A DNA stretch of 64,000 bases, taken from the NCBI RefSeq assembly GCF_900102085.1, contig NZ_FMVM01000005.1, positions 62,001 to 126,000 of the forward strand. Reading direction: 5' to 3'. Below are positions 53,493 through 63,271 of the stretch, in pieces. A program made the translations under genes and the position numbers. Origin of the DNA: Paenibacillus polysaccharolyticus. GTDB taxonomy: Bacteria > Bacillota > Bacilli > Paenibacillales > Paenibacillaceae. Numbering within the stretch: the stretch's first letter is position 1; each line of letters starts with the position of its first letter. The notes beneath the pieces were generated by a model. It did not search any database, had not been told where the DNA came from, and worked only from the letters and a program-made list of their open reading frames with translations.

Positions 53493-55679
53493 CACCCGCT
53501 CAAACCGGAACATTTCGCTCAGGTAGTCTCCAGACTCACTACCTACAGCAATACCCCCATACATCAAGGCATCGCCTGTAAACGTCTCTGAGCCGCCTTT
53601 CAGGCGGTAATCCGCATTTGGATCAAGCCCTTTCAGCTTCAGACGTTGAAGCGGTGCATTCGGTTCAGAGAGTACACGGAAGTAGAATACAATCACTTCA
53701 CCGCCATCTGGTGCAATGAACATCCATGCCGTTTCATTGCCTTCAAACGGACTGAGTAGACGACGGAAGGTTCCGTATTGTACCGTACTGCGAATTTCCT
53801 TGTATAGTTCTACCTGTGCTTTTACAACTGCATTCTCTTCGTCTGTAAACTTCGTCAGATCCAGCTCATATCCAAAGTTGCCCGACATCGCAACATGACC
53901 GCGAATCTCCAAAGAAGTGATCCGGTTCACCTGATGGTTTGGCACAGCCGAAATATGTGAACCCATGGAACTTACAGGATATACAAGGCTTGTTCCATAT
54001 TGAATCCGCAAACGGGAGATCGCATCCGTGTTATCACTGGTCCATGCTTGAGGCATGTAATACAGCATGCCCGGGTCAAAACGTCCGCCTCCGCCAGAGC
54101 AGCTTTCGAACAAAATATGCGGGAAGGAGGTAACGATACGCTCCATTACTTCGTACAGTCCGAGCATATAACGGTGCGCCGTTTCGCGCTGTCTGTCCGC
54201 CGGAAGCAATGCAGAGCCGACCTCTGTCATGTTCCTGTTCATGTCCCACTTCACATAAGTGATCGGTGCAGAGCCCAGAACATCGGACAACATCCGAACG
54301 ATCTCGTCACGCACATCCTGACGGGAGAAGTCGAGCACAAGTTGCTGTCTTCCTTCGGTACGGCGGCGATCAGGCACATGCAGACACCAGTCCGGATGCT
54401 TACGATACAGCTCACTGTCCGGGGAGATCATCTCTGGCTCGAACCATAGCCCGAACTGCATGTCCAGACCTGTGACACGGTTAGCCAAGTCATCCAGTCC
54501 TTGAGGCAACTTGTTTTTGTCCACAATCCAGTCGCCCAAGGATGAATTATCGCTGTCCCGGTGACCGAACCAACCGTCATCCAGCACGAACAACTCAATG
54601 CCGAGCTTCTGCCCTGCACGTGCGATCTGCTCAATCTTATCGGCATTAAATCCGAAATACGTTGCCTCCCAGTTGTTAACCAGCACAGGACGCTCAGCAT
54701 TGCGGAATTGTCCACGTGCCAGACGTTCGCGGTACAATTCATGGTAGGATTGAGACATGCCATCCAGGCCCGTAGCCGAGTAGACCATAACAGTCTCAGG
54801 TGTCTGGAACGACTCCTGCGGTTCAAGCTTCCAGCTGAACTCAAACGGATTAATACCAACAGATACACGAGTGGTATAGAACTGATCCACTTCTGCCTGT
54901 GCAGTAAAGCTACCGCTATATACTAAACTGAATCCATACACTTCACCTTGATCTTCATCCGTTCCCGGTGTCATCAAGGCAATGAACGGGTTTTGCTGGT
55001 GACTGCTGGAGCCACGGCGGCTCTCAATTCCTTGCAATCCGGAAGCGAGTGGACGACGAACGATGTCACGTTCACGAGTCCAAGCACCCGAGAGTTGCAG
55101 CAATTCGTAATCTGCATGTGGCAGGTCTACAGACGAGCTGAGTGCTCGCAGTACATTTACCACGTTAGCGCTCTCATTCACGATACGCATCGAGCGTGTA
55201 ATGGCGTTAAAGGCAGTAAACGCAGTATACGTTAACTCAATTTTCACACCCGACACCTGATCTTGCATTTCAATAATAAGCGTATCCGCTTCATCTTCGG
55301 ATTCTACATACGTTGCCGGAAGTCCCGTTAACGCCTCTTTTCCCTTGACCAAACGATGGCCTGTATACGTAAACTCGGATACCGTTGAACCATTCTCCAG
55401 TTCCAGCTGGATGGCCGGGTTGCGGAAATCGCTCGTTCCATAGACCGGAAGTTCCACTGGCAGGGTGTCAAACGAAATCGTACGATCCTCCGGCACCGGA
55501 TTTGGACTAAAGGATGCTCTTTCCGTCCGAACATGAAGCCAGCTCAGGTCGGTATCACGCAGTTTTTTACCATAATACAAATGCACCAAATACCCCGAAG
55601 GCAATACCTGAAATACGTAGCTCGCCTCGCGGGTCTGTAAATGAAACTGAAGTTTCTCCTGATTGATGTAAATGCTCAT
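53490..55679 (-). CDS. GH36 alpha-galactosidase
   Basis: A 729-residue glycoside hydrolase family 36 enzyme. ITYVKWDMNRNMTEVG carries the nucleophile Asp and ILFESCSGGGGRFDPGMLYY the acid/base Asp; FVLDDGWFGHRD and WFEPEMISPDSELY are further family blocks. An N-terminal beta-sandwich of about 330 residues precedes the barrel. No signal peptide, so it is cytoplasmic and hydrolyses alpha-1,6-galactosides such as melibiose or raffinose after uptake. The ATG at 55679 has GGAGGAGACAT. No transporter is adjacent. Confidence 0.94.
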   Translation of the reverse strand: MSIYINQEKLQFHLQTREASYVFQVLPSGYLVHLYYGKKLRDTDLSWLHVRTERASFSPNPVPEDRTISFDTLPVELPVYGTSDFRNPAIQLELENGSTVSEFTYTGHRLVKGKEALTGLPATYVESEDEADTLIIEMQDQVSGVKIELTYTAFTAFNAITRSMRIVNESANVVNVLRALSSSVDLPHADYELLQLSGAWTRERDIVRRPLASGLQGIESRRGSSSHQQNPFIALMTPGTDEDQGEVYGFSLVYSGSFTAQAEVDQFYTTRVSVGINPFEFSWKLEPQESFQTPETVMVYSATGLDGMSQSYHELYRERLARGQFRNAERPVLVNNWEATYFGFNADKIEQIARAGQKLGIELFVLDDGWFGHRDSDNSSLGDWIVDKNKLPQGLDDLANRVTGLDMQFGLWFEPEMISPDSELYRKHPDWCLHVPDRRRTEGRQQLVLDFSRQDVRDEIVRMLSDVLGSAPITYVKWDMNRNMTEVGSALLPADRQRETAHRYMLGLYEVMERIVTSFPHILFESCSGGGGRFDPGMLYYMPQAWTSDNTDAISRLRIQYGTSLVYPVSSMGSHISAVPNHQVNRITSLEIRGHVAMSGNFGYELDLTKFTDEENAVVKAQVELYKEIRSTVQYGTFRRLLSPFEGNETAWMFIAPDGGEVIVFYFRVLSEPNAPLQRLKLKGLDPNADYRLKGGSETFTGDALMYGGIAVGSESGDYLSEMFRFERV

Positions 55680-55712
55680 ATGTCTCCTCCATCTATCTAT
55701 ATATGTCTTTCG

Positions 55713-55727
55713 GGTAAACGGTTTCTC
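55713..55727. promoter_or_regulatory. Possible cre-like or LacI-type site
   Basis: GGTAAACGGTTTCTC (minus strand GAGAAACCGTTTACC) 34 bases upstream of the alpha-galactosidase start partly matches the CcpA cre consensus. Confidence 0.4.
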
Positions 55728-55784
55728 AGGTTCCATTATAACGAAAAGATCATCAATGTTCTACGCTTTCACCAAGTCTTAATC

Positions 55785-55824
55785 AAAAGAGCGCACAACA
55801 CCCATAAAGGTATCGTACGCTCTT
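55785..55824 (-). terminator. Intrinsic terminator after ndoA
   Basis: Minus strand AAGAGCGTAC / GTGCGCTCTT stem with one mismatch, followed by TTGATT. Confidence 0.6.
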
Positions 55825-55914
55825 AAGATTACATTCTGAAATTGTGTGTTCCCTCACAGGAACATCCGTTGTCAACAGACAGGCGAGCAAGCACATCAAG
55901 TGCTACGCTTTACC

Positions 55915-56265
55915 CTAAAAATCGATTAAACCCAAGCTGATCTGCAAGGCCTCGTTGACCAATTTCATGGTCTCCTCGTCCAAATGCGTAATCTTGTCGG
56001 TCAGCCTCTGCTTATCGATCGTCCGAATCTGTTCGAGCAAAATTACCGAGTCCCGGTCAAAGCCATGCGCCGCTGCATCAATCTCGACATGCGTCGGCAG
56101 CTTTGCCTTCTGAATCTGGGCGGTAATCGCCGCCACGATACAGGTTGGACTGAACCGGTTGCCGATATCGTTCTGGATGACCAGAACCGGCCTGACGCCA
56201 CCTTGCTCAGAACCGACAACGGGAGAAAGATCCGCAAAAAAAACGTCACCACGTTTTACGATCAC
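55915..56265 (-). CDS. ndoA: MazF-type mRNA interferase EndoA
   Basis: A 116-residue toxin of the MazF/EndoA family: [20 protein letters not shown] with the GSEQGG loop, [17 protein letters not shown], and [18 protein letters not shown]. EndoA cleaves mRNA at UACAU in B. subtilis. GTG start at 56265 with GGGGTG. It is 3 bases after ndoAI; the pair forms the usual type II toxin-antitoxin operon. Confidence 0.95.
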   Translation of the reverse strand: MIVKRGDVFFADLSPVVGSEQGGVRPVLVIQNDIGNRFSPTCIVAAITAQIQKAKLPTHVEIDAAAHGFDRDSVILLEQIRTIDKQRLTDKITHLDEETMKLVNEALQISLGLIDF

Positions 56266-56268
56266 TGT

Positions 56269-56550
56269 CTACACCCCGCTAACTAAGCGGTCCAGAGTGC
56301 TGTCCGCATCTTCCTCCGCGTGAAAGGCTTCGGATGCCATGGTCAGGTTAATTTTCGCCATCTCCATGTACCCTCGCTGCATTGATTCACGGATATAACG
56401 TTTCTTCCGTTCAGTCAAGTACAGCTTCATTGCTTGCCTAATCAATTCGCTGCGGTTGGAATTCTCCAGCGCTACGATGCCATCCACTTCCTGCAAAAGA
56501 TAATCAGGCAAACTGATCATAATCCGCTTGGTGTTCTGCAAGTTGGCCAC
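56269..56550 (-). CDS. ndoAI: Antitoxin EndoAI (MazE-like)
   Basis: A 93-residue ribbon-helix-helix antitoxin: TKRIMISLPDYLLQEVDGIV, RSELIRQAMKLYL and the conserved tail RRGYMEMAKINL-like block (RGYMEMAKINLTMASEAF). Length equals the Bacillus protein. GTG start at 56550, preceded by GGGGGTGGAAGAAAG; upstream frame to 56682 has no ribosome site. It neutralises EndoA. Confidence 0.93.
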   Translation of the reverse strand: MANLQNTKRIMISLPDYLLQEVDGIVALENSNRSELIRQAMKLYLTERKKRYIRESMQRGYMEMAKINLTMASEAFHAEEDADSTLDRLVSGV

Positions 56551-56809
56551 CTTTCTTCCACCCCCACAAACCTTTCGCCATTGTGAACCAGTATTACGCT
56601 TTTCCAGAACTTTTATACAAAGGAATATATATGCCCCGCGTATATCAAGTATGCTGTACTCCATTATAAACACGGGAATCATTATTCGTACAGACTAAAC
56701 ATCGCATTTCAGGATTTAATTCCTGACAACGTACATATTTCGAGATACTGCGACAGTATTCCTTCTGTTCTGAAAAAAACTTTACTGGTAATCGTGTCCA
56801 ATTTGCGAA

Positions 56810-57997
56810 TTACGTTGTCAAAAGGGGATTGATTCTGGCGACTACCTCTCCTCCCCGGGTATAGACCCGAGGAATACGATGTGCCATCATGCAGATCACT
56901 TCATAGTGAATCGTACCAAGCTGGTCTGCCACTTCACTAGCGGTAATTACACCACCAGACTGGTGACCGATGAGAACAACCTCTTCGCCGGCTTGAATTG
57001 CTTCCGCTTCTTCTGCGAAAGATTGTAGCGACACCATACACTGATCCATGCAGATCGTACCAACGACAGGAACGCGGCGGCCACGTACAAGCACTTGTGC
57101 TTTGCCTGTCAGCATTCTTGAGAATCCGTCTGCATAGCCGATAGGCAAGGTCGCTATTCGTTCATTTTCATGTGTAAAATAACGGGTTCCATAACTGACT
57201 CCCCAATGGGACGGCAGTGTTTTGACCAGAACCGCTTTTGTCTTCAGTGTCATTACCGGGAGCAGTTTCACTACCTGATGATTCACCTCTACCGAAGGAT
57301 ACAGTCCATACAGACTTATGCCCACACGTACCATACCATAGGATAATTCAGGTGTATCAATAGTAGCGGCACTGTTCGCCGTATGTATAATCGGGATGAC
57401 ACATCCCTGATTCCGAAGCGTCTCTGTAACGCTCTGAAACCGTCGATACTGTTCCAGTGTATAGGTCTTGTCTTCTTCATCTGCTTTGGCATAGTGAGTA
57501 AACATACCTTCCAGCATTACCTGATCAAGTGAGGAAACCTCTTGTATAAAGTCAATGGCCTCATTGCCAGGTAGCAGACCCAATCTGCCCATGCCACTGT
57601 CGATCTTGATGTGAACTTTCAGCTGATTTGCGAATGTGCCTGGATTCACCTGTTTGATAGCCTCAAGCACTTCTCTGCTAAACAATGTAATCGTCACATC
57701 ATGTTGCCACGCTACAGCGACTCCTTCAGGCGGCGTATACCCCAATACCAGAATCGGGCTTGTGATGCCGTGCAGACGCAGTTCAAGAGCTTCGTCCAGG
57801 AACGCTACACTTAAATAATCCACGCCTACTCGTTCCAATTCTCTGGCTGTCTCTACTGCACCATGCCCGTAAGCGTTGGCCTTTACACAAGCGAGAAATC
57901 TCGTACCCTGAGGTAACGCCTTACGAAAGGCGGTTACGTTGCCTCGCAAATGATCCAGATTGATCTCCGCCTGAGTCGGCCGATATTGTCCTTGCAC
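56810..57997 (-). CDS. alr: Alanine racemase
   Basis: A 395-residue PLP-dependent alanine racemase. FLACVKANAYGHGAVE carries the PLP lysine (about residue 39), HIKIDSGMGRLG and GVSYGTRYFT (catalytic Tyr region) follow, and CMDQCMV is in the C-terminal barrel. It makes D-alanine for peptidoglycan. GTG start at 57997 with AAGGTGACTTAAC. The order ydcC-alr-ndoAI-ndoA equals that in Bacillus. Confidence 0.96.
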   Translation of the reverse strand: MQGQYRPTQAEINLDHLRGNVTAFRKALPQGTRFLACVKANAYGHGAVETARELERVGVDYLSVAFLDEALELRLHGITSPILVLGYTPPEGVAVAWQHDVTITLFSREVLEAIKQVNPGTFANQLKVHIKIDSGMGRLGLLPGNEAIDFIQEVSSLDQVMLEGMFTHYAKADEEDKTYTLEQYRRFQSVTETLRNQGCVIPIIHTANSAATIDTPELSYGMVRVGISLYGLYPSVEVNHQVVKLLPVMTLKTKAVLVKTLPSHWGVSYGTRYFTHENERIATLPIGYADGFSRMLTGKAQVLVRGRRVPVVGTICMDQCMVSLQSFAEEAEAIQAGEEVVLIGHQSGGVITASEVADQLGTIHYEVICMMAHRIPRVYTRGGEVVARINPLLTT

Positions 57998-58376
57998 GTT
58001 AAGTCACCTTCTCTAATCTTCTTAATCCGGCTCACGTCAGACTCCATCGTAATGCCCCAGCATGTCACTGTCAAATAAGCAGAAATTTCGCTTCTCAGAT
58101 CATATGCTGTAATAGCCTGCAGAGAATCATAATCAAGTGCAGAAGACGGCCGATAAGCACAGTTATTACAGTCCGCTTGGGTCTCAATATACAGCTGTAT
58201 ATAACTTGCTTACATCAGCTTATTACCCGGTTCACTGCGCGTAGAAGCGTATTTTGTATTTTTAGACTGAACTAGGCATGTTCTTGGGTACTGTAAAAAT
58301 AGATAAAGCACCGGAGAATTGAATTCTCCGATGCTCTATATCATTCCTTGGGATAGCACGGCTATGCGTTCTCGTT
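57998..58376. other. Intergenic region between ydcC and alr
   Basis: 379 bases with no gene. A hairpin with AGCACCGGAGAATT / AATTCTCCGATGCT at 58306-58337 follows ydcC and is its likely terminator, with a weak T-tail on the minus strand. An alr promoter should be in the alr-proximal half. Confidence 0.55.
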
Positions 58377-59600
58377 TTATTTACCTGACTCTTCCTGCAT
58401 GGAGGTCGCTATACGTACCATCTCATTCTCAGGTAGATCCGCGCTTGTAATTCGGTATTCCACGCCATCGGAAGTCCAGGTCAGCGTCTGCAAAGCATCT
58501 CCGCTAATCATACCCGCTGTAAATCCAAGATCAACCAGACGGGAAGGGGCAAGGGATACAGCACGATCCTGAGGTCTTGCTTCAAATATGGTGTAATTAT
58601 AGGTTCCCTCATACCGAAGCAGAACGGAATAATCCCCGGCTTCTTCCAGAATCTGATCATCCTTCAGCTTGACACCTTCCGGCGCATATGTCGGTTGAAT
58701 AACACCAAAGCTCTCTGCTTCTTGCGGTTCAGCCACAGTAGGTTCTTCGGTACCCTGCCCACTTGCTGCCCCTTCTGAACCTTCTGCTCCTTGTGTTCCT
58801 TGTTGATCCGTCCCCTCACTTACGCCTGTCTGCCCATCAACAGCTCCCCCGGTTCCCTCGGAGCCTGGCGTAGCCTGAGGATTAGCAGGCTGTTGTCCGG
58901 CGGTGTCATCGGTTTTCTCGGCTGGAGCAGCACCTGCATCTGTTCCTGCCTTATTCCCTTCTTCTGTTGCAGCCGTCATGTTGCGTTGCATATCAAAGGC
59001 ATCTTTTCCAAATTCGGCTCCGAACTTGAAGCTGTCAAACTTCACGTCCACCACCACATTGGCATTAGAGTCGGACACCTCTACTTGTTTTGGTGCGTAA
59101 TCACTCTTGTTCAGCCAGATTTTTTGTCTTACGAGAGCATGTGTATTGTAGTTGGCAGCAACATCGAATACATAGCTTTCCTTTTCATCTGCAAACTGAC
59201 GGGTCGTATCCCCTGTAATGCTTCGGATCAACGTTTCATACAAGTAAACCTGACCCTGGTTATCTGGCCAATCACTTTGGAAACGGAAGCTTTTATTCTG
59301 GCTCGGTGTCAGTACAAACACACCTTCATCGTTACGAAGTACAATTTGCGTAACATCTTTCTTAGCATTGGTTAACGCAATGCGGTAATACGAAGGCTTC
59401 TGATGCCATACCTCGACCTTGTACTGCTGCGGTGTTTCTCCGGTATGCAGCGTCATAACGCCTGCTCCCTGGTAACTTTCCATCTCTCCAACGACTTCGT
59501 TCAGATCTTTGACCACAGCTGCCGCATCCTTCTTCCCGCAGGCGGCAAGTAAGGCCGATAAGACCAATACCATGGCAAGCATCCATGATATTCGGCGCAT
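58377..59600 (-). CDS. YdcC-like sporulation lipoprotein (LolA-fold)
   Basis: A 407-residue lipoprotein: signal with lipobox LLAACG (Cys about residue 21), then a LolA-like beta domain (residues 35-215; EVWHQKPSYYRIALTNAKKD, VRQKIWLNKSDYAPKQVEV). A Gly/Ala/Thr/Glu/Gln-rich linker of about 90 residues separates it from a second small domain (GDYSVLLRYEGTYNYTIFEA). YdcC is a sporulation-related neighbour of alr in Bacillus. The ATG at 59600 has AAAGGGGATG. Confidence 0.85.
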   Translation of the reverse strand: MRRISWMLAMVLVLSALLAACGKKDAAAVVKDLNEVVGEMESYQGAGVMTLHTGETPQQYKVEVWHQKPSYYRIALTNAKKDVTQIVLRNDEGVFVLTPSQNKSFRFQSDWPDNQGQVYLYETLIRSITGDTTRQFADEKESYVFDVAANYNTHALVRQKIWLNKSDYAPKQVEVSDSNANVVVDVKFDSFKFGAEFGKDAFDMQRNMTAATEEGNKAGTDAGAAPAEKTDDTAGQQPANPQATPGSEGTGGAVDGQTGVSEGTDQQGTQGAEGSEGAASGQGTEEPTVAEPQEAESFGVIQPTYAPEGVKLKDDQILEEAGDYSVLLRYEGTYNYTIFEARPQDRAVSLAPSRLVDLGFTAGMISGDALQTLTWTSDGVEYRITSADLPENEMVRIATSMQEESGK

Positions 59601-59836
59601 GACATCATCCCCTTTAGCACATGTTTTCACTTCAGGATTGTGCGTACAGCAGAACCCCTACTTGATTAGTACATGTTATGAGGGACTTGTTCGATATATG
59701 CGGACTAGTTTGACAAGCATGGCATGAAACGTTGTTGAAACGGATTTTTGTTGTCCCACAGCCTTAACTACAGACTCAGACAAGTCAGTTGCAGGAAGCT
59801 TCCAGACTTCACCCCTATCAAATAGATGCTCGGCCA

Positions 59837-59875
59837 CGTAAGTTTTGAGAGCTTTTCGGGGCTCTTTTTACGTTT
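59837..59875 (+). terminator. Orphan terminator-like hairpin
   Basis: ACGTAAGTTTTGAGAGC pairs with GGCTCTTTTTACGT, with TTTTT in the 3' arm. No plus-strand gene ends before it for more than 9 kb (cmpA ends at 50625). Confidence 0.55.
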
Positions 59876-59934
59876 ATTTGAGTTTATGCATCATCATAAA
59901 AAGTAAATAATCATATTCATTTTGTATATTATAC

Positions 59935-59963
59935 TTTACATTTAGTCGATTATCATATACATT
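59935..59963 (+). promoter_or_regulatory. Promoter of the XRE/DUF3169 pair
   Basis: TTTACA, 17 bases, TACATT, ending 20 bases before the start codon, in a very AT-rich stretch. Confidence 0.6.
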
Positions 59964-59983
59964 ATATTCATGGAGGTGAGTAC

Positions 59984-60211
59984 ATGGAAGAATTACACAA
60001 TCACGTTCGGGAGTTACGAGCCAGAGACCGATTGTCTCAGGCAGAACTGGCGAAGCTCATCGGCGCATCAAGGCAAACTATTGCTCTGATTGAACGTGGA
60101 GATTATTCTCCCTCGGTCGTTCTGGCATTAAAAATAGCTCATGTGTTCGGCGAATCTGTTGAAAAAATATTTGAATTGAAAGGTGGAAATATAGATGAAT
60201 CAAACCGCTAA
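59984..60211 (+). CDS. XRE-family HTH regulator
   Basis: A 75-residue single-domain HTH of the YozG/Xre type (VRELRARDRLSQAELAKLIG, SRQTIALIERGDYSPSVVLAL), complete without a ligand domain. Such regulators often control the membrane protein next to them. The ATG at 59984 has GGAGGTGAGTAC. The stop overlaps the next gene by 17 bases. Confidence 0.92.
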   Translation: MEELHNHVRELRARDRLSQAELAKLIGASRQTIALIERGDYSPSVVLALKIAHVFGESVEKIFELKGGNIDESNR

Positions 60212-60974
60212 TACCTCATCCAAAAAAAGAAGAATGCGTCTTCCGCTCTATGCCGCTGGCGGTGCTGTTGTCGGATTTATTTCCTCAGCCGCGTTCACCA
60301 AGCTTCCTTCTGATCTGAACTGGACCCTATCCGTTTATTACGATTACGACCTGCTATTTGCCCTGATCGCTCTGGTGGTGCTTGTTATGACCATTTGGAA
60401 CAGCATTAGTCTGGCTCGTACCCCCTCTGCCCGTCCTGAAGAAGAAGAAGCGGATGATATAAGTGACCATCCCTCCTTGATGTCTCCGGCTGAACGTTCA
60501 CTTGGAAGCGCCATGATGCTTAGCACGTTCAGTGTGATTACTTCATTTGCATGGGTCGCCCTTGCCTTGTCGTTATACGCATCGAGTAGAGACTTGCCCA
60601 AGTCTAGCAATCTGTTTACGCTTGGAAATTTGGTCGCCGCCTGCATCGCTGTAATCATCGTCGTTGTCCTGCAGAGCGTGACGATCAAACGTTACAATCG
60701 CTACTTCCCTGATCGCGCACTGGACTTGAACTCCCGCAACATGCAGAAAAATCACTTCGAAAAGCTGGATGAAGGCGAAAAATGGATCGTGTATCGTGCA
60801 GCCTATCGCTCGTTTCAGATGATGAATCTCCTGCTTGGCGTCGGCATGGCCGCTTTAGTCGTATATTCGATCTTATATTCCTTTGCCGCTTTCCCGATCA
60901 TACTGCTGTCAGTCATCTGGATCATCAACATCGGCGTTTATTTTCGTGAAACTTATCGTGCTCAGAAGCAGTAA
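60195..60974 (+). CDS. DUF3169-like membrane protein
   Basis: A 259-residue protein with about six membrane segments: residues 18-34, 53-70, 105-130, 143-162, 208-225 and 230-248, and an acidic loop (PEEEEADDISDHPS). Resembles DUF3169 proteins, which occur with small XRE regulators; function unknown. Its ATG lies inside the regulator gene (GAAAGGTGGAAATAG before it), so it is translationally coupled. Confidence 0.8.
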   Translation: MNQTANTSSKKRRMRLPLYAAGGAVVGFISSAAFTKLPSDLNWTLSVYYDYDLLFALIALVVLVMTIWNSISLARTPSARPEEEEADDISDHPSLMSPAERSLGSAMMLSTFSVITSFAWVALALSLYASSRDLPKSSNLFTLGNLVAACIAVIIVVVLQSVTIKRYNRYFPDRALDLNSRNMQKNHFEKLDEGEKWIVYRAAYRSFQMMNLLLGVGMAALVVYSILYSFAAFPIILLSVIWIINIGVYFRETYRAQKQ

Positions 60975-61023
60975 TACACAGTGAACTACCTACTTTGGTA
61001 AAAATGACTAAAGGAGTGATGAT

Positions 61024-63249
61024 GTGTATTTATTCAACCGAAATACCCGGTCCAAATGGAGCGCCCTGACCAGCGCATGTATGGCACTTGTTCTTTCTTT
61101 AAGCCTCTGGGCTCCCCAGGTTCAGGCTCAGACCGGGGCAACAGCCCCTGACTCTGACGGCTCGAAACAGCCTGTAACACTGAATACCGAATCGGCTAAT
61201 GCTTTTCTGGATAAGTTCTTCGCCTCATCTGAAACCAAACCACATTACGTTGGTGCGTCTGTCGTCGTTGTAAAGGATGGTCAAGTTATTGCTGAAAAAG
61301 GATACGGTCATGCCGATCTGGACAAAAAAACACCTGTCGATCCGAAAAACACCGCTTTTCGTGTCGCTTCAGTCTCCAAAACCTTCACAGCTGCTGCGGT
61401 CATGCAGCTTGTTGAACAAGGCAAGGTCGACCTGAAGGCTGATTTTCAGACCTATGTGAAGGGGTTGCACTTCGAGAATCCGTTCGATGCGGAAGTAACC
61501 GTAGAACATCTGTTGACCCACACCACCGGGTTTGAAATCCGTGATCCACAGCCGGAAGACATCCACACAGACCAAGGCAAGTACATAACGATGGAGGAAT
61601 ACGCCGAGAAGCATATGCCTCCTGTTGTGCGAAAGCCTGGTAGCGCCTACATGTACGATAACTTCTCGTTTTTGCTACTCGGGTTGATCGTCGAAAATGT
61701 CAGCGGCGAGCCGTTTGAAACGTACATGCAAGAGCACATCTTTAAGCCTTTAGGCATGAACAACAGCAGTTTTATGCTAGATGAAAAATTCCAGAAACAG
61801 CTTGCCACTGGTTATGATGCAGCTCACAATCCGGTTGACATGTACTTCATTGATCCCAATCCATTGCCACAGGGTGGCATGCTGTCTACCGCGGATGACA
61901 TCGGCAAGTTTATGATTGCCTTTCTGAATGACGGCAAGAAAGATAACCAGCAGATTTTGAAACCAGCAACCGTGAAAAGTATGGAGCAGTATCGCTCTTC
62001 CATTCACCCGTTGCTGCCGGATAGCACGTACGGATTCGAAGCACCATTTCAGCTCCCTGGGGCGGGAAGCAGTTCCAAAGTAATTACCAAAGCAGGCGAC
62101 CTGTCAGGTTACAGCTCTTATCTATTTTTTATTCCTGAGCAGAACACAGGCGTATTCCTGACCTATAATCAGAATGGAGCTCTTCGTAATCTGCTCTACC
62201 AAGCTTTTATTCAGAACTTCTTCCCGCAGTACGCTAAACCGGTACAATTTAAGGAATACACGCCACAATCCGCGGAAGAGTTGCAACGTCTCAACGGTTT
62301 TTATGCCGACCTTCGGATCAGTGCACTTATCAGCAAACTGCAAACTGGCGGTGAAACGTCAAGTCAATTAAGCATTAGTGATCCGTATCTGGGTGAACGT
62401 AAGCTGATTCAAGTGGAAGACAATCTGTTCACGGATGAATTAACAGGACAGTTCACAGCCTTCAAAACCTATGAAGATGGAACAACCTACATGAGAGAGC
62501 CGTATCTCAACCCATTCGGATATGCCAAAAAAGGGCAAAAAGCGGCGGGCTTCCTGGATGTTAAGAAGAGCAATCCTTATGCTCAAGCGATCCATAGCTT
62601 GCAATCGCTTGGATATTTCGAAAATGAAGCTAACCAGTCTTTCAAGCCTAAAACGACTGTAACTCGTGCGGAATTTATCGAGGATATTCTTAAATTAAGT
62701 GGACTCAAGCCTAGCAAAACACCAGCACCTGCTGACACCGACTGGGCTACCCATGCCTCAGCTGGTTATATCCAGCTTGCTTATGAAATGGGTATGATTA
62801 CAGGTGCAGACGAGAAACAGTTTAAACCCGATCAAGCCATTGTTCGGCAAGAAGCAGCAGTTATGATATGGAGAGTATTTCAGCTGCAGTATCCAAGCGA
62901 ACTGTTTAAGGACGTTAAACTTGCAGGCCACACAGATGCTTGGGCTGTGCCTGCAGTGCAAATGATGGTGAAGCTGGGTATCTACGGCCCTGAGGTCAAA
63001 ATGCTGGAGGACAATGCTGCAGATTACCTCTCACGCAAACCTCTCATTCGTCAGGAACACGCTGCGATCATGTATGCGTTAATCACACAGCCTACTGATC
63101 GTATTGTCGCTGAATTGATGGCTGCACAGCAACCAGAGCAGGCAGGATCTGAGAAGAATACTAAAGAAGCCGCGACGCCAGAGAGCAAAGCTGAGAATGC
63201 GCCTAATCAAGCGACAGAAAGCGCTCCTCCAGCAACAACCGTTCAATAA
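61024..63249 (+). CDS. Serine beta-lactamase-fold protein with SLH domains
   Basis: A 741-residue secreted protein. Signal peptide (residues 1-35, LVLSLSLWAPQVQA), then a class C beta-lactamase/DD-peptidase-like domain (75-400) with SVSK at 116-119 and the second motif YDN at 211-213, so the catalytic Ser and Lys are intact. Three SLH repeats (about 513-562, 571-622, 632-690) anchor it to the cell wall, followed by a Pro/Glu/Ala/Thr tail. It could be a cell-wall carboxypeptidase or esterase. GTG at 61024 has AAAGGAGTGATGAT. Confidence 0.92.
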   Translation: MYLFNRNTRSKWSALTSACMALVLSLSLWAPQVQAQTGATAPDSDGSKQPVTLNTESANAFLDKFFASSETKPHYVGASVVVVKDGQVIAEKGYGHADLDKKTPVDPKNTAFRVASVSKTFTAAAVMQLVEQGKVDLKADFQTYVKGLHFENPFDAEVTVEHLLTHTTGFEIRDPQPEDIHTDQGKYITMEEYAEKHMPPVVRKPGSAYMYDNFSFLLLGLIVENVSGEPFETYMQEHIFKPLGMNNSSFMLDEKFQKQLATGYDAAHNPVDMYFIDPNPLPQGGMLSTADDIGKFMIAFLNDGKKDNQQILKPATVKSMEQYRSSIHPLLPDSTYGFEAPFQLPGAGSSSKVITKAGDLSGYSSYLFFIPEQNTGVFLTYNQNGALRNLLYQAFIQNFFPQYAKPVQFKEYTPQSAEELQRLNGFYADLRISALISKLQTGGETSSQLSISDPYLGERKLIQVEDNLFTDELTGQFTAFKTYEDGTTYMREPYLNPFGYAKKGQKAAGFLDVKKSNPYAQAIHSLQSLGYFENEANQSFKPKTTVTRAEFIEDILKLSGLKPSKTPAPADTDWATHASAGYIQLAYEMGMITGADEKQFKPDQAIVRQEAAVMIWRVFQLQYPSELFKDVKLAGHTDAWAVPAVQMMVKLGIYGPEVKMLEDNAADYLSRKPLIRQEHAAIMYALITQPTDRIVAELMAAQQPEQAGSEKNTKEAATPESKAENAPNQATESAPPATTVQ

Positions 63250-63271
63250 TTATGCTATACAAGTAAATGAC

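Larger units (their letters stand above)
59601..59983. other. Intergenic region, divergent to the XRE gene
   Basis: 383 bases, no gene. It holds an unassigned plus-strand terminator (59837-59875) and the promoter listed below. acpS, the usual upstream neighbour of ydcC in Bacillus, is not seen here. Confidence 0.5.
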
